Shown: positions 1-8,785 of the stretch, one piece after another
How positions within the stretch are numbered: the first letter of the stretch is position 1
Layout: each line of letters starts with the position of its first letter
From: Bog-473 sp963782415
GTDB taxonomy: Bacteria > Actinomycetota > Acidimicrobiia > Acidimicrobiales > RAAP-2
Assembly (NCBI GenBank): GCA_963782415.1
Contig: CAWAJT010000008.1
Coordinates: forward strand, 744,001 to 808,000
Direction of reading: 5' to 3'
DNA: 64,000 nucleotides
The notes under the pieces: model-generated
What the model was told of the DNA's origin: nothing
Database searches by the model: none
Seen by the model: only the letters and a program-made list of their open reading frames with translations
Translations under genes and position numbers: made by a program

Positions 1-1270
1 AGGGCTGCTTGGCCGTGCCGATACCGTGCTCGCCTGAGATGGCGCCGCCGACGGCGAGGGCCAGCTCGAAGGCAGCGTGCATGAGTGCGTGGCGCTTCGC
101 GTCGTCAGGCTGGAAGACGGTGATGTGCACGTTGCCGTCGCCGATGTGGCCGCAGCCGGTGACGAGCGCGTCGTAGCGCTGCGCCAGCTCAGTGACCTGT
201 GCCAGGTAATCGGGGATGACGGCGCGCGGGATCACGGCGTCGATGAGGTCGTCACACCCCGCCGCCTTGCCCACGAAGAAGGCCCGTTCCCGGGCGGCAA
301 TGAGCTGTGCCCCCGAGGTCGGCGGCAAGACGTACACGTCCAATGCCCCCCGCGCGTCGAGCAGGCCGGCGAGCTGCTCGACGTCCTCGTCGACCCGTGG
401 CGCGTCCATGCCTTCGAGGACGACTATGAGGTAGGCGAGGGTGCGCGCCTTCACGTCGTCGGGGACGCCCAGGTCGAGGTCCGCAGCCTTTGTGATGCCA
501 CCCATGACCAGCACGTCGACATACTCGAGGATGGACGGATTGATGCCGCTGTGCACAATGTGCGGCACGGCGTGAGCCACGTCTGCCAGCGTGGCGAAGG
601 GCGCCAGCACGGTGGATGACGCAGTGAACCGGGGCTCGAGCTTCACCGTGACCTCCGTCGTGACGGCCAAGGTGCCCTCGGAGCCGATGAGCAACTGCGT
701 CAGGTCGTAACCGCTCGAGCACTTGACGAACTTCCCCCCGGTCCGCATGACCGTGCCGTCTGCCAGCACGACCTCGAGTCCGAGCACGTGATGGCGTGTG
801 ACGCCGTAGCGGACGGCGCGCATGCCCCCGGCATTGGTGGCGACGTTGCCTCCAAGTGATCCGCTCTGCTCGCCGGGTGAGACCGGGTAGATCAGACCCA
901 GCGGGGCGAGCTCGCCGTTGAGCTGCTCGAGAGTCACGCCCGGTTCGACCACCGCCACCTGATTCTCGGTGTCGATCTCGAGAATCCGCCGCATGCGGTC
1001 GAAGACGAGCAGGATGCCGTCGGCGACGGGAACGGCGGCCCCGGAGAGTCCGGTGCCGCTGCCGCGCGCCACCACGGGGACACCGTGGTCGCTTGCCAGC
1101 TTCAGGACTTCGGACACTTCGCCGGTCGACCCTGGCCGGACGAGCACCAACGGAACGACCGGCACCGTCGTGAGCGCTTCGTCGTGCGTGTAGTCCGCGT
1201 GCACGGAGGGGCCCACGAGGACATTCCCTTCGCCGACGACCTTGCGAAGTTGCTCTAGGAGTTCCGACAT
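1..1270 (-). CDS. FAD-linked oxidase (GlcD type), 3' end cut off by window edge
   Basis: Flavoenzyme of the glycolate oxidase GlcD / D-lactate dehydrogenase family, which oxidises 2-hydroxyacids. About 423 codons are visible from the ATG at 1270. The N-terminal half is the FAD-binding fold (GGNVATNAGG at about residue 140). The C-terminal half has GHIGDGNVH near residue 375 and GEHGIG as the last visible motif, so only a few tens of residues are missing compared with the usual ~460. The gene reads toward the window start and lies 53 bp downstream of the helicase gene on the same strand. The exact hydroxyacid cannot be told from sequence. Confidence 0.88.
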   Translation of the reverse strand, partial: MSELLEQLRKVVGEGNVLVGPSVHADYTHDEALTTVPVVPLVLVRPGSTGEVSEVLKLASDHGVPVVARGSGTGLSGAAVPVADGILLVFDRMRRILEIDTENQVAVVEPGVTLEQLNGELAPLGLIYPVSPGEQSGSLGGNVATNAGGMRAVRYGVTRHHVLGLEVVLADGTVMRTGGKFVKCSSGYDLTQLLIGSEGTLAVTTEVTVKLEPRFTASSTVLAPFATLADVAHAVPHIVHSGINPSILEYVDVLVMGGITKAADLDLGVPDDVKARTLAYLIVVLEGMDAPRVDEDVEQLAGLLDARGALDVYVLPPTSGAQLIAARERAFFVGKAAGCDDLIDAVIPRAVIPDYLAQVTELAQRYDALVTGCGHIGDGNVHITVFQPDDAKRHALMHAAFELALAVGGAISGEHGIGTAKQP

Positions 1271-1323
1271 GCGACGCGCCACCCCAGCTCGGATCAAATC
1301 GGGCGGCTCGACCTTACCGGGCT

Positions 1324-2974
1324 TCACTCGTCGTCAGCGGCCTCCGTGCCCTCGGCCAGCCGCCGGCGCAACTCCGCCACCCGGAGCGACACCTCGGTCG
1401 TGGCCGTTGGGGCAGCCTCTCTCTCCAGCTGGGAGACCGTCCGTTGAATCGGCTCGAGCCATGGGCTGGCTCCCCGCGCTGACCGTGCGCTCGGGCCCCC
1501 GTCGTCAGCGGACCGTTCGAACCAGCTGCACCAGAGCTCCTCTTCGGAGCGGGTGAGCGCCACGTAGAGAAGTCGTCGTTCCTCGTCAATGGCAGCGGGT
1601 GTCTGCGCGGAGGCGATGGGCATCAGGCCGGCCCCGAGACCCAGAACGATCACGGTCGGCCACTGCAGCCCCTTGGCGCGATGGAATGTCGTGAGCACCA
1701 CGCGGTCGCGGTCGCCCGGAACCCCGTCGTGGGCGGGTCCTTCTTCGTCCTCGTCGCTCCGGCGCCGCGCCGGTTCGCCACGCAGGTCTGACGCCGGTCC
1801 GAGATCCGCGCCGGCGATGGTGCTCGGCACGCGGGCGCGGTCCATGGCCGCCTGGACCTTGGCCAGCTGCGCGTTGGTCCGGGTGAGGACGGCGATATTC
1901 GACCACCGCCGTCCGGGGGTGCGTGACATCTTGGCGCGGTCGGCGGCCCAGGCCGCTTCGTCGTCGTCGGTGGTGTGCGAGACCACTTTGGGGACCGGGC
2001 CGTCCACCCTCGTCGTGCGGGGCGCCACCACGTCTCCCTCCTTCCCGAAGCCACCGCCCTCGCGCAGCACCGCGGTCGCCACAGCCACCACCTGGGGCGT
2101 GCAGCGGTGGTTCTCGTCCAGCCGGATGACTGCGGTCCCGCGGAAGATGTCGGGGAGACGGTTCAGCAGTGTCGGGTCGGCGCCGTTGAACCCGTATACC
2201 GACTGGTTGGGGTCGCCGACCACGAAGAGATCAGGCTCGTCGGCCAGCATGGCCGTGAGGAGGCGGAATTGGGCGGGGTTGACGTCCTGCATCTCGTCGA
2301 CGAACAGATGCCTGGTGCGCCAGCGGATGGAGTCGGCGAACTCGCTGTCCCCCGCCAATGCGTCGGCACAGGACACGATGAGGTCGTCGAAGTCGAGCAG
2401 ACGCCGGCGGCTGCGCTCCGCCTCGTAGCGCGGCGAACGCATCCGCCACCTGCTCAGCACTGATGCCGCTGCGGCGACGGTGCCGACGCGCCTCGGCGAT
2501 GTACTGCTCCGGTGAGACGAGGCGCGCCTTGGCCCATCCGATCTCCCCGTCGAGGGCCCGGGTCCGCCTGGCGTCCCCGGTGGTGACCTCGGCGAGCAAT
2601 CGGCGGCGGTCTGGCAGGAGCTGGGGGAGGGGCCGGCCGCGCAGCTCGCGGTGCTCGCGCAGAAGGCCCAGCGCGGTGCGGTGGAACGTGCCGGCCTTCA
2701 CTCCGGACACGCCGAGCGACCAGAGGCGGGTGCGCAGCTCGTCCGCGGCCTTGCGGCTGAACGTGGTCACCAAGGTGCGGTCCGGCTCCATGGAGCCGTC
2801 GCGCACGCGCCGCGCCACCCGCAGGGTCAGGACCCGCGTCTTGCCGGCGCCGGCCCCCGCGACGACGCAGAGCAACGGCTCGTGCGATTCGATCGCCTCG
2901 CGCTGGGTCACGGTGAGGCGGCTGGCGCCCGGAAGGGTGTCCCAGGTGTCGCTGTCCAAGCCTTCGAAAGTCAT
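1324..2974 (-). pseudogene. UvrD/PcrA-like superfamily 1 DNA helicase, split by a frameshift
   Basis: ATP-dependent 3'-5' helicase of the UvrD/Rep family, acting in DNA repair. The ATG at 2974 is preceded by GGAG at good spacing. The first part (2974 to about 2430) has Walker A AGAGAGKT and motif Ia TTFSRKAADELR. The second part, in another frame to the stop at 1324, has LDFDDLI, Walker B LFVDEMQD, motif III VVGDPNQSVYGF, motif IV DENHRC, motif V TTFHRAKGLQW and motif VI LLYVALTRSEEEL. The break lies at 2426-2434; removing one C gives a continuous ~550-residue protein, shorter than the ~700 of classic UvrD. All motifs survive on both sides, so a sequence error is more likely than decay. Confidence 0.8.
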
Positions 2975-3077
2975 GACCACACTCCGCACGGTACAGAGGG
3001 GGTGCGCGCAGCACCCGCCGGACCTGCGCCTATCGTGGCCGACCGGGGTCCCCGATGCCCCATCGGAAGGGACGGGC

Positions 3078-4510
3078 ATGGCCGGAGAGGACCGCGAGTG
3101 TGAAGTGGTGGTTGTCGGTGCCGGGTACTCGGGCCTGGCCGCGGCCAGGCATCTCACCCGGGCCGGGGTTGACGTCTTGGTGCTCGAGGCGCGCCACCGC
3201 GTCGGCGGCCGCTCCTTTACCGAGGTCAGTGAGGCGGGCTTCACCATCGACCGGGGTGGCCAGTGGATCGGACCGACCCAGGATCACGTGACGGGTCTGG
3301 CGGCCGAGCTGGGGGTGACGACCATCGCCACCCACACGGAGGGCCAGGGCGTCGAGCTGCGTGACGACGTCCGGGACCTCTATGTCGGCCTCATCCCGAC
3401 CTCGGACCCCGAGGGGGCGGCCGATGGCATCGCGTGCATGCTCGACCTCGATCTCGCTGGCTTCGACGTGCCGCTCCATGCCCCCTGGGACGCGCCTGAC
3501 GCAGCGAGGCGAGATGCGCAGACCCTGGCCACGTACTTCGCGACCCATCTCACGTCGGACTCGGCCCGCTCCATCCTCGAGGTGGCCGTCAAGGCGGTCT
3601 TCGGCGTGGGCTCCGGCGAGCTGTCACTCCTCTTCGCGCTGTTCTATCTGCACGCCGGTGGTGGCCTCACCAACCTGGCCCGCACCACGGGCGGCGCGCA
3701 GGAGCGGCGCCTCGAGGGGGGATCCCAGCAGCTGGCGGAGGGCTTGGCGGCCGAGCTGGGGGAGCGGGTGCTCCTCGGCCGACCGGTCGAGACGGTGGCC
3801 TACCAACGCGACCAGGTGGTCGTCGGCGGGCGCGTCGTGCCGCCGGGCGTCGACCCCGCCGAGCCGGCCGCAGCGTCCGACGCACTTCGCATCAGCGCCC
3901 GACGCGCCATTTTCGCCATGGCGCCGGCCCTGTGCGGCCAACTCCGCTATGTGCCGGCGCTGCCCGGCCGACGGGACCAGCTCTGCCAGCGGATGCCGAT
4001 GGGCGCCGTCACGAAGGTCCACGTCATGTACGACGAGCCGTTCTGGCGAGCCGATGGGTTGAACGGACAGATCGTGGCGCCCGGCTCGGTCATGGAGAGC
4101 GCGTTCGACAACTCGCCCGCCGACGCCTCCTACGGCGGTGTCGTGGGTTTCGTTGCCGGAGACGACTGCCGTCGCATGGAGGCGGCGGGACCGGCGGCGC
4201 GTCAGGCCGCCATTCTCGACGACCTGGCGCGCGCCTTCGGGCCCCGGGCGCGCACGCCCATCGAAATCGTGGAGCAGCACTGGCCGGCCGAGCCTTTCAC
4301 GCGCGTGGAGGCCCGGTAGCCGTGAGCAGTCCCGGTGCGCTGACCGCGCTCGGTCCGTCTCTGCGCGAGCCGGTGGGGCCGTTGCACTGGGCCGGGACAG
4401 AAACGGCGACTGCATGGTGCGGTTACCTCGACGGCGCCCTATCCGCAGGTGTCCGTGCCGCCGACGAGGTGCTGCATGCGCTGAAGGGTGAGCCCGTTGG
4501 CCTCGACTGA
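3078..4510 (+). pseudogene. Flavin monoamine oxidase, C-terminus in a shifted frame
   Basis: FAD-dependent amine oxidase, expected to oxidise primary or polyamines to aldehydes. The ATG at 3078 has GGAAGG upstream. The N-terminus has the dinucleotide-binding motif VVGAGYSGLAAARHL and ARHRVGGRSFT, then GGQWIGPTQ. The first frame stops at 4319 just after EPFTR. The expected C-terminal FAD motif (GPLHWAGTETATAWCGY) follows in another frame to a stop at 4510. Restoring one base near 4305-4308 gives a normal ~478-residue enzyme. The SCP2 gene overlaps its 3' end and an amino-acid permease follows, so uptake plus oxidation of an amine is a reasonable guess. Confidence 0.82.
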
Positions 4511-4856
4511 GGAGCTCGTGGAGGCGTACCGCGAGTGGCGTACGCGCAGCAACGCCAACCCGCGCCTGAGGGCAATGGTCCGTGGCTGGGACCGCGTCAT
4601 CCACTTCACGACAACCGACACCGACGAGGGATTCACCATGCGGGTGGAGGCCCAGCAGCTCTTGGAGCTCGCGATCGGTCTCGAAGGGCAACCCGACGTC
4701 GTCGTGACGGGGAGCAGCGAGGACTTCTGCGACATGTTCTGGGGTGACCTGAATCCGTCGGAGAAGTACATGTCGGGCGAGATCACCCTCGCGGGCTCCC
4801 AGCAGGATGTCATGCGAATCGACGCCATCTCCATGGTGGCGTTCCTCGATTCCTGA
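4488..4856 (+). CDS. SCP2 sterol-carrier domain protein
   Basis: Small protein (122 residues from GTG 4488; TTG at 4497 is an equally possible start) made of one SCP2-like lipid-binding domain. The hydrophobic strand-helix pattern VIHFTTTD, GFTMRVEAQQ, PDVVVTGSSEDF and a final VAFLDS are typical. Such domains bind sterols, fatty acids or other apolar ligands. The start overlaps the 3' end of the monoamine oxidase gene by about 23 bp, implying coupled translation, and the permease starts 11 bp after its stop. A role as lipid or substrate carrier for the neighbours is inference. Confidence 0.68.
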   Translation: MSPLASTEELVEAYREWRTRSNANPRLRAMVRGWDRVIHFTTTDTDEGFTMRVEAQQLLELAIGLEGQPDVVVTGSSEDFCDMFWGDLNPSEKYMSGEITLAGSQQDVMRIDAISMVAFLDS

Positions 4857-4867
4857 CACGTCCGATC

Positions 4868-6259
4868 ATGAGTGACGCCCCGGCATCAATTGCCTCTCGG
4901 GCCACGCTGCGCCGAGCCATCGGACTGCGCACCGTGGTCACCACCTCGACCGGACTTGCCTTCGCCGCATTGGAATACCTGGCCGCGGCGGGGCTCGTGG
5001 TCTACGTGGCGGGCGACGCCGCCTACATCCCCATCATCGTCGCGGGAGCCCTCGCACTCCTTGCCTACGGCTTCTTCGGCGAGCTCAACGGCATGTACCC
5101 GACGGCAGCGGCCATACGTCTCTACATGAAACGAGCCATGGACGACCGTGTCGCACTGACGATCACCTTCTCCTACATGACGACCATCGTGCTCGTGATC
5201 GCCTCCGATGCCTTCATCGTCGGCAGCGCGCTCGCCCATGCCTTCGGGCAGCCGGCCTGGGTCGCCTCCCTCTGGATCGTCGGGCTGCTCGGCTTCGCGG
5301 TGATCGCCAACCTTCGTGGCATCACTGTCGCCGGTCTGTTGCAGGACGTGGCCACGTCGGTCGTCGTGGCCGCCACGCTGGCGGTGGCTATCCTGGCGCT
5401 CGTGCGGAGCGGGCACGGCCTGCACAGCCCGCTCCAGCCGCTCCACGGGCACCGTCCGGGGGACCTTCTCGAGGCCATCGCGCTCGGCGTGTTCCTCTAC
5501 AGCGCCTTCGAGTGGGTCACGACGAGCGCCGAGGAGGTCCGCAAACCGGCATCGATCCACCGCGGCATGCTCATCGCGATCGGCATTCTCTGCGTCGTGT
5601 GCGCCGTGGCCACCGTCGCCATGAGCCACACGTTGTCGCACGGCGAGCTGACCTCGGCCTATCCGCAGCTCTACCTGGGTGTCGCTGCGCTGGGGCACTG
5701 CGGCCTCTGGGTCATGGCGGCGGTCACGGCCGTGACGGCGCTCAACACCTTCAACGGGGGCTTCATCACAGCCTCGCGCTTCATCTACGGCACGGCCCGC
5801 GAGGGCTCCCTGCCTCGGCAGCTGGCGCAACTCAACGACCGCGCCGTGCCGTGGGTCCCGGTGGTGATCCTCGGGAGCGTGTCAGTCGTGGTGGCCCTGC
5901 TCGTCGCGCTCACCCATGCGTGGGAGGTGCTGGTGGCGGTGGGTGCGGCGCTGGAGGCCATGATCTACGCCGTCGCCGGGTTCTGCGCCGTCCGTCTCCG
6001 CACGCGCCAACCGGACGCGGCCCGCCCCTTCCGTGTGCGCGGCCTCGGTTTCCTCGGCCCGTTCGGGATCACCGTGTTCGGTGTGCTGGCCGTGCTGGCT
6101 TCGGTCTCGGTGCAGGGCACATTCGATCCCACGCCGCTCATCATCATTCTCGCCGCCGGCGCAGTGAGTGCCTCGTACGTCCTCGGTGTTCTCCCAGGCG
6201 TGAGGGAGCGCGAGGCGGCGCGACGGGCGGCGCGCCCTCGGCGGCGCCCGCCCAGGTGA
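4868..6259 (+). CDS. APC-family amino acid/amine permease
   Basis: Integral membrane transporter of the amino acid-polyamine-organocation superfamily, 463 residues with about 12 hydrophobic segments, close to the family norm. The family's conserved loop appears as FIYGTAREGSLPRQLAQLN near residue 305, and the basic, Arg-rich tail (ending RPRRRPPR) should be cytoplasmic. The ATG at 4868 is 11 bp after the SCP2 gene. Co-location with a monoamine oxidase suggests that the substrate is an amine or amino acid, but this is not provable from sequence. Confidence 0.85.
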   Translation: MSDAPASIASRATLRRAIGLRTVVTTSTGLAFAALEYLAAAGLVVYVAGDAAYIPIIVAGALALLAYGFFGELNGMYPTAAAIRLYMKRAMDDRVALTITFSYMTTIVLVIASDAFIVGSALAHAFGQPAWVASLWIVGLLGFAVIANLRGITVAGLLQDVATSVVVAATLAVAILALVRSGHGLHSPLQPLHGHRPGDLLEAIALGVFLYSAFEWVTTSAEEVRKPASIHRGMLIAIGILCVVCAVATVAMSHTLSHGELTSAYPQLYLGVAALGHCGLWVMAAVTAVTALNTFNGGFITASRFIYGTAREGSLPRQLAQLNDRAVPWVPVVILGSVSVVVALLVALTHAWEVLVAVGAALEAMIYAVAGFCAVRLRTRQPDAARPFRVRGLGFLGPFGITVFGVLAVLASVSVQGTFDPTPLIIILAAGAVSASYVLGVLPGVREREAARRAARPRRRPPR

Positions 6260-6352
6260 CCCGCGTCGAGGGTGCCGCGAACGCCGGGGACGAATCATCC
6301 GTCGTCGCCGGGCCGGCGGGCCGGCCGGGGAGGTCGACCGACCCGGGACAGC

Positions 6353-7426
6353 TCAGAGCACCCGATGGGTGCGCAGCAGGCGCCGCCGCGGATCGCGAGC
6401 GTGGGCCAGGGTGACGAGATTTTCGACGACCCGCGTGAAGGGGATCCCTTCGGCCTCCCAGAGCATGGGGAACATGGAGATCGCTGTGAATCCGGGCATG
6501 GTGTTCACCTCGTTGATGACGATCTCGTCGTCAGCGCGCAAGAAGACGTCGATACGAGCAAGACCTTCCACGCGCAGCGCGCGGTAGGCGGCGCGCACCA
6601 ACGCTTGCGCGCGCTCAAGCTGGGCATCGTTCAGATCGGTCGGTGCCACCGTCTCGGCGAGACCGAGGACGTACTTGTCGTCGTAATCGTAGAAGTCGCG
6701 GCTGGCAATTATCTCGCCGGCACGTGACACGCGCACGTCCTCGTTCCCCATAAGCGCGAACTCCAATTCGCGTCCCGGCACGAACTCCTCGAGGATGACG
6801 TGATCGTCGAACTCGAAGGCGGAGAGGACGGCGTCGCCCAGTGCGGCGACGTCGGTCGCCTTGGCCACTCCGATGGAGGAGCCGAGGTTCGCAGGCTTCA
6901 CGAAGAGGGGCAGGCCGAGCGCTTCGACGGCTTCCTCCATGACGTCGGAGGACCAGGCGGAACGGGCGAGCAGCCTCCACGCGGCGACCGGCAGGCCGTG
7001 GTCACGGAGCACCGACTTGGCGATGTCCTTGTCCATGCAGACCGCGGAGGCAAGGACCCCTGCGCCGACATAGGGCACGCCGAGCGCTTCGAGGTGGCCC
7101 TGCAGAACCCCATCCTCGCCGAAGGGCCCGTGGAGAGCCGGGAACACGACCGGATCTCCGGGCAGGCCGTTGCCGAGATGCGCGAGGACCAGGCCCGGGT
7201 CCGTGCACACCAGGTCGTCGGGCGACGGCAACGCCTCAGTTTCGGCGAGGCCGGCGAGGGCCCGGTCGGCGTCGACCCACTGCTTGTCGTGGGTCAGCCC
7301 CACGACCCGAACGCTGAAGCCGCTTTCGAGGGCGGCCGCCGCAATGCGGCGGGCCGAGATGCACGACACCTCGTGCTCAGCCGACGGCCCACCGTAGAGG
7401 ACCACCAACACTCCGGGTTCGGACAT
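6353..7426 (-). CDS. ddl: D-alanine--D-alanine ligase
   Basis: Cytoplasmic ATP-grasp enzyme that joins two D-alanines for the peptidoglycan stem peptide. It has 357 residues, normal for Ddl. Visible motifs are LYGGPSAEHEVSCIS at the N-terminus, PALHGPFGEDGVLQG, KPANLGSSIGVAK in the ATP-grasp region, EEFVPGRELEFALMG, and the Mg-binding INEVNTMPGFT near residue 310. The ATG at 7426 faces murF across 36 bp, so two steps of the D-Ala-D-Ala branch (Ddl, then MurF) share one short promoter region. It is convergent with the permease gene. Confidence 0.96.
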   Translation of the reverse strand: MSEPGVLVVLYGGPSAEHEVSCISARRIAAAALESGFSVRVVGLTHDKQWVDADRALAGLAETEALPSPDDLVCTDPGLVLAHLGNGLPGDPVVFPALHGPFGEDGVLQGHLEALGVPYVGAGVLASAVCMDKDIAKSVLRDHGLPVAAWRLLARSAWSSDVMEEAVEALGLPLFVKPANLGSSIGVAKATDVAALGDAVLSAFEFDDHVILEEFVPGRELEFALMGNEDVRVSRAGEIIASRDFYDYDDKYVLGLAETVAPTDLNDAQLERAQALVRAAYRALRVEGLARIDVFLRADDEIVINEVNTMPGFTAISMFPMLWEAEGIPFTRVVENLVTLAHARDPRRRLLRTHRVL

Positions 7427-7428
7427 CG

Positions 7429-7462
7429 ACCGAGGCTATACAATCAGCCGCGAGCGTGATGC
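7429..7462. promoter_or_regulatory. Bidirectional promoter region between ddl and murF
   Basis: The only non-coding DNA between the two divergent genes. TATACAAT at 7437-7444 reads as a -10-like TACAAT toward murF and as TTGTATA on the other strand toward ddl. Either would give a 5' leader of only about 10-15 nt, so the transcripts may be nearly leaderless. No clear -35 boxes are seen; they would have to lie inside the facing coding regions. Confidence 0.4.
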
Positions 7463-8785
7463 GTGCGATTCTCCACTTCTGAACTCGCTGCCCGCCTCGG
7501 TGGGGAGCTGGTCGGCTCCGATGTCATCGTGTCGGGAGCGAGCATCGACACCAGGACCGTGCAGTCTGAGCAGCTCTACGTGCCCATCGTGGCTGATCGC
7601 GACGGACACGACTTCATCGCCGCCGCCCTTGCGCAGGGAGTCCGGGCCTACCTCACCGCACGGAAGCCCGGTGGCGCGACGGCGATCGTCGTCGAGGACA
7701 CCGCCGATGCCCTTCTCCGCCTGGGCGTCGTCGCGCGCGATCGGGTCAACGGCGGGGTGATCGGCATCACGGGTTCTGTCGGCAAGACGACCACAAAAGA
7801 CCTGCTCCGCAGATGCCTGGCCTCAACCTTCCGCACGGCGGCCAGCGAGCGGTCGTTCAACAACGAACTTGGACTTCCCCTGACACTGTTCAATGCCCCC
7901 GATGATGTCGAGTGGGTCGTGTTGGAGATGGGCGCCCGAGCCGTGGGCCACATCACCCGCCTGACCGACGTGGGTCGTCCCGACGTCGGCATCGTCACCA
8001 GTGTGGCCATGGCCCACGTGGAGTACTTCGGTGACCTCGACGGCGTGGCTCGCGCCAAGAGCGAACTGGTGGCAGCATTGCCTCCCTCGGGCCTCGCCGT
8101 GCTGAATATGGACGACCCCCGCGTGGCAGCGATGACTTCCATCAGCCATTGTCCCGTTCTGGGTTTCGCCGTGGACGGCGGCGCCGACGTGAGGGCGGAG
8201 CGAGTCACTTTCGACGCCGAGCTGCGGCCATCGTTCGTGCTGGTGACGCCGTGGGGGTCCGGGAACGTGCAGCTGTCGCTGCACGGAGTGCAACAAGTCC
8301 CGAATGCGCTCGCCGCCGCGGCCGCTTCTTTGTGGTGTGGTGTCTCCCTCGACGCGGTGGTGGCTGCGCTCGGCGTCGCAACCGGGTCGCCTCTGCGCAT
8401 GCAGGTTCGCAGGGGCGCCGACGGGCCCGCCCTCATCGTCGACTGCTACAACGCCAACCCTGCATCCACCGAGGCGGCCCTGCGGTCTTTGGCCGCGTTG
8501 CCAGCCGAGCGAAGGGTGGCGCTCCTCGGGTTGATGGCCGAGTTGGGTGCCGAGACCCAGGCCGCGCATCGCCGATCTGCCCTGCTGGCCGAAGAGCTCG
8601 GCATTGAGGTCGTCGGTTATGCGACGGACCTCTACGGACGGGCGCACGTGGCAACGACCGACGAGGCCGTGGCTCTCTTACGTGAGCTCGGTCCGGGCGA
8701 CGCGGCGTTGGTCAAGGGCAGCCGGATGGCGAGGCTCGAGGATGTCGTCGCTCGCTACGACGAAGAGAGCGGCACCTCGTCGTAG
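7463..8785 (+). CDS. murF: UDP-N-acetylmuramoyl-tripeptide--D-alanyl-D-alanine ligase
   Basis: Cytoplasmic Mur ligase that attaches D-Ala-D-Ala (the Ddl product) to the UDP-MurNAc-tripeptide. 440 residues from a GTG start. Domains in order: N-terminal substrate domain with GASIDTRTVQ, central ATPase with P-loop GITGSVGKTTTK at 101-112, SFNNELGLPLT and EMGARAVGHI, then the C-terminal ligase domain with DCYNANPAST. No strong Shine-Dalgarno is visible, fitting a very short leader. The last 31 bp overlap the 3' end of the LysM-BTAD gene on the opposite strand. Confidence 0.96.
   Translation: MRFSTSELAARLGGELVGSDVIVSGASIDTRTVQSEQLYVPIVADRDGHDFIAAALAQGVRAYLTARKPGGATAIVVEDTADALLRLGVVARDRVNGGVIGITGSVGKTTTKDLLRRCLASTFRTAASERSFNNELGLPLTLFNAPDDVEWVVLEMGARAVGHITRLTDVGRPDVGIVTSVAMAHVEYFGDLDGVARAKSELVAALPPSGLAVLNMDDPRVAAMTSISHCPVLGFAVDGGADVRAERVTFDAELRPSFVLVTPWGSGNVQLSLHGVQQVPNALAAAAASLWCGVSLDAVVAALGVATGSPLRMQVRRGADGPALIVDCYNANPASTEAALRSLAALPAERRVALLGLMAELGAETQAAHRRSALLAEELGIEVVGYATDLYGRAHVATTDEAVALLRELGPGDAALVKGSRMARLEDVVARYDEESGTSS

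Noticed and set aside
1589..2428. A 279-codon frame on the plus strand
   Set aside because: Antisense to helicase motifs III-VI; Ser/Arg-rich shadow.
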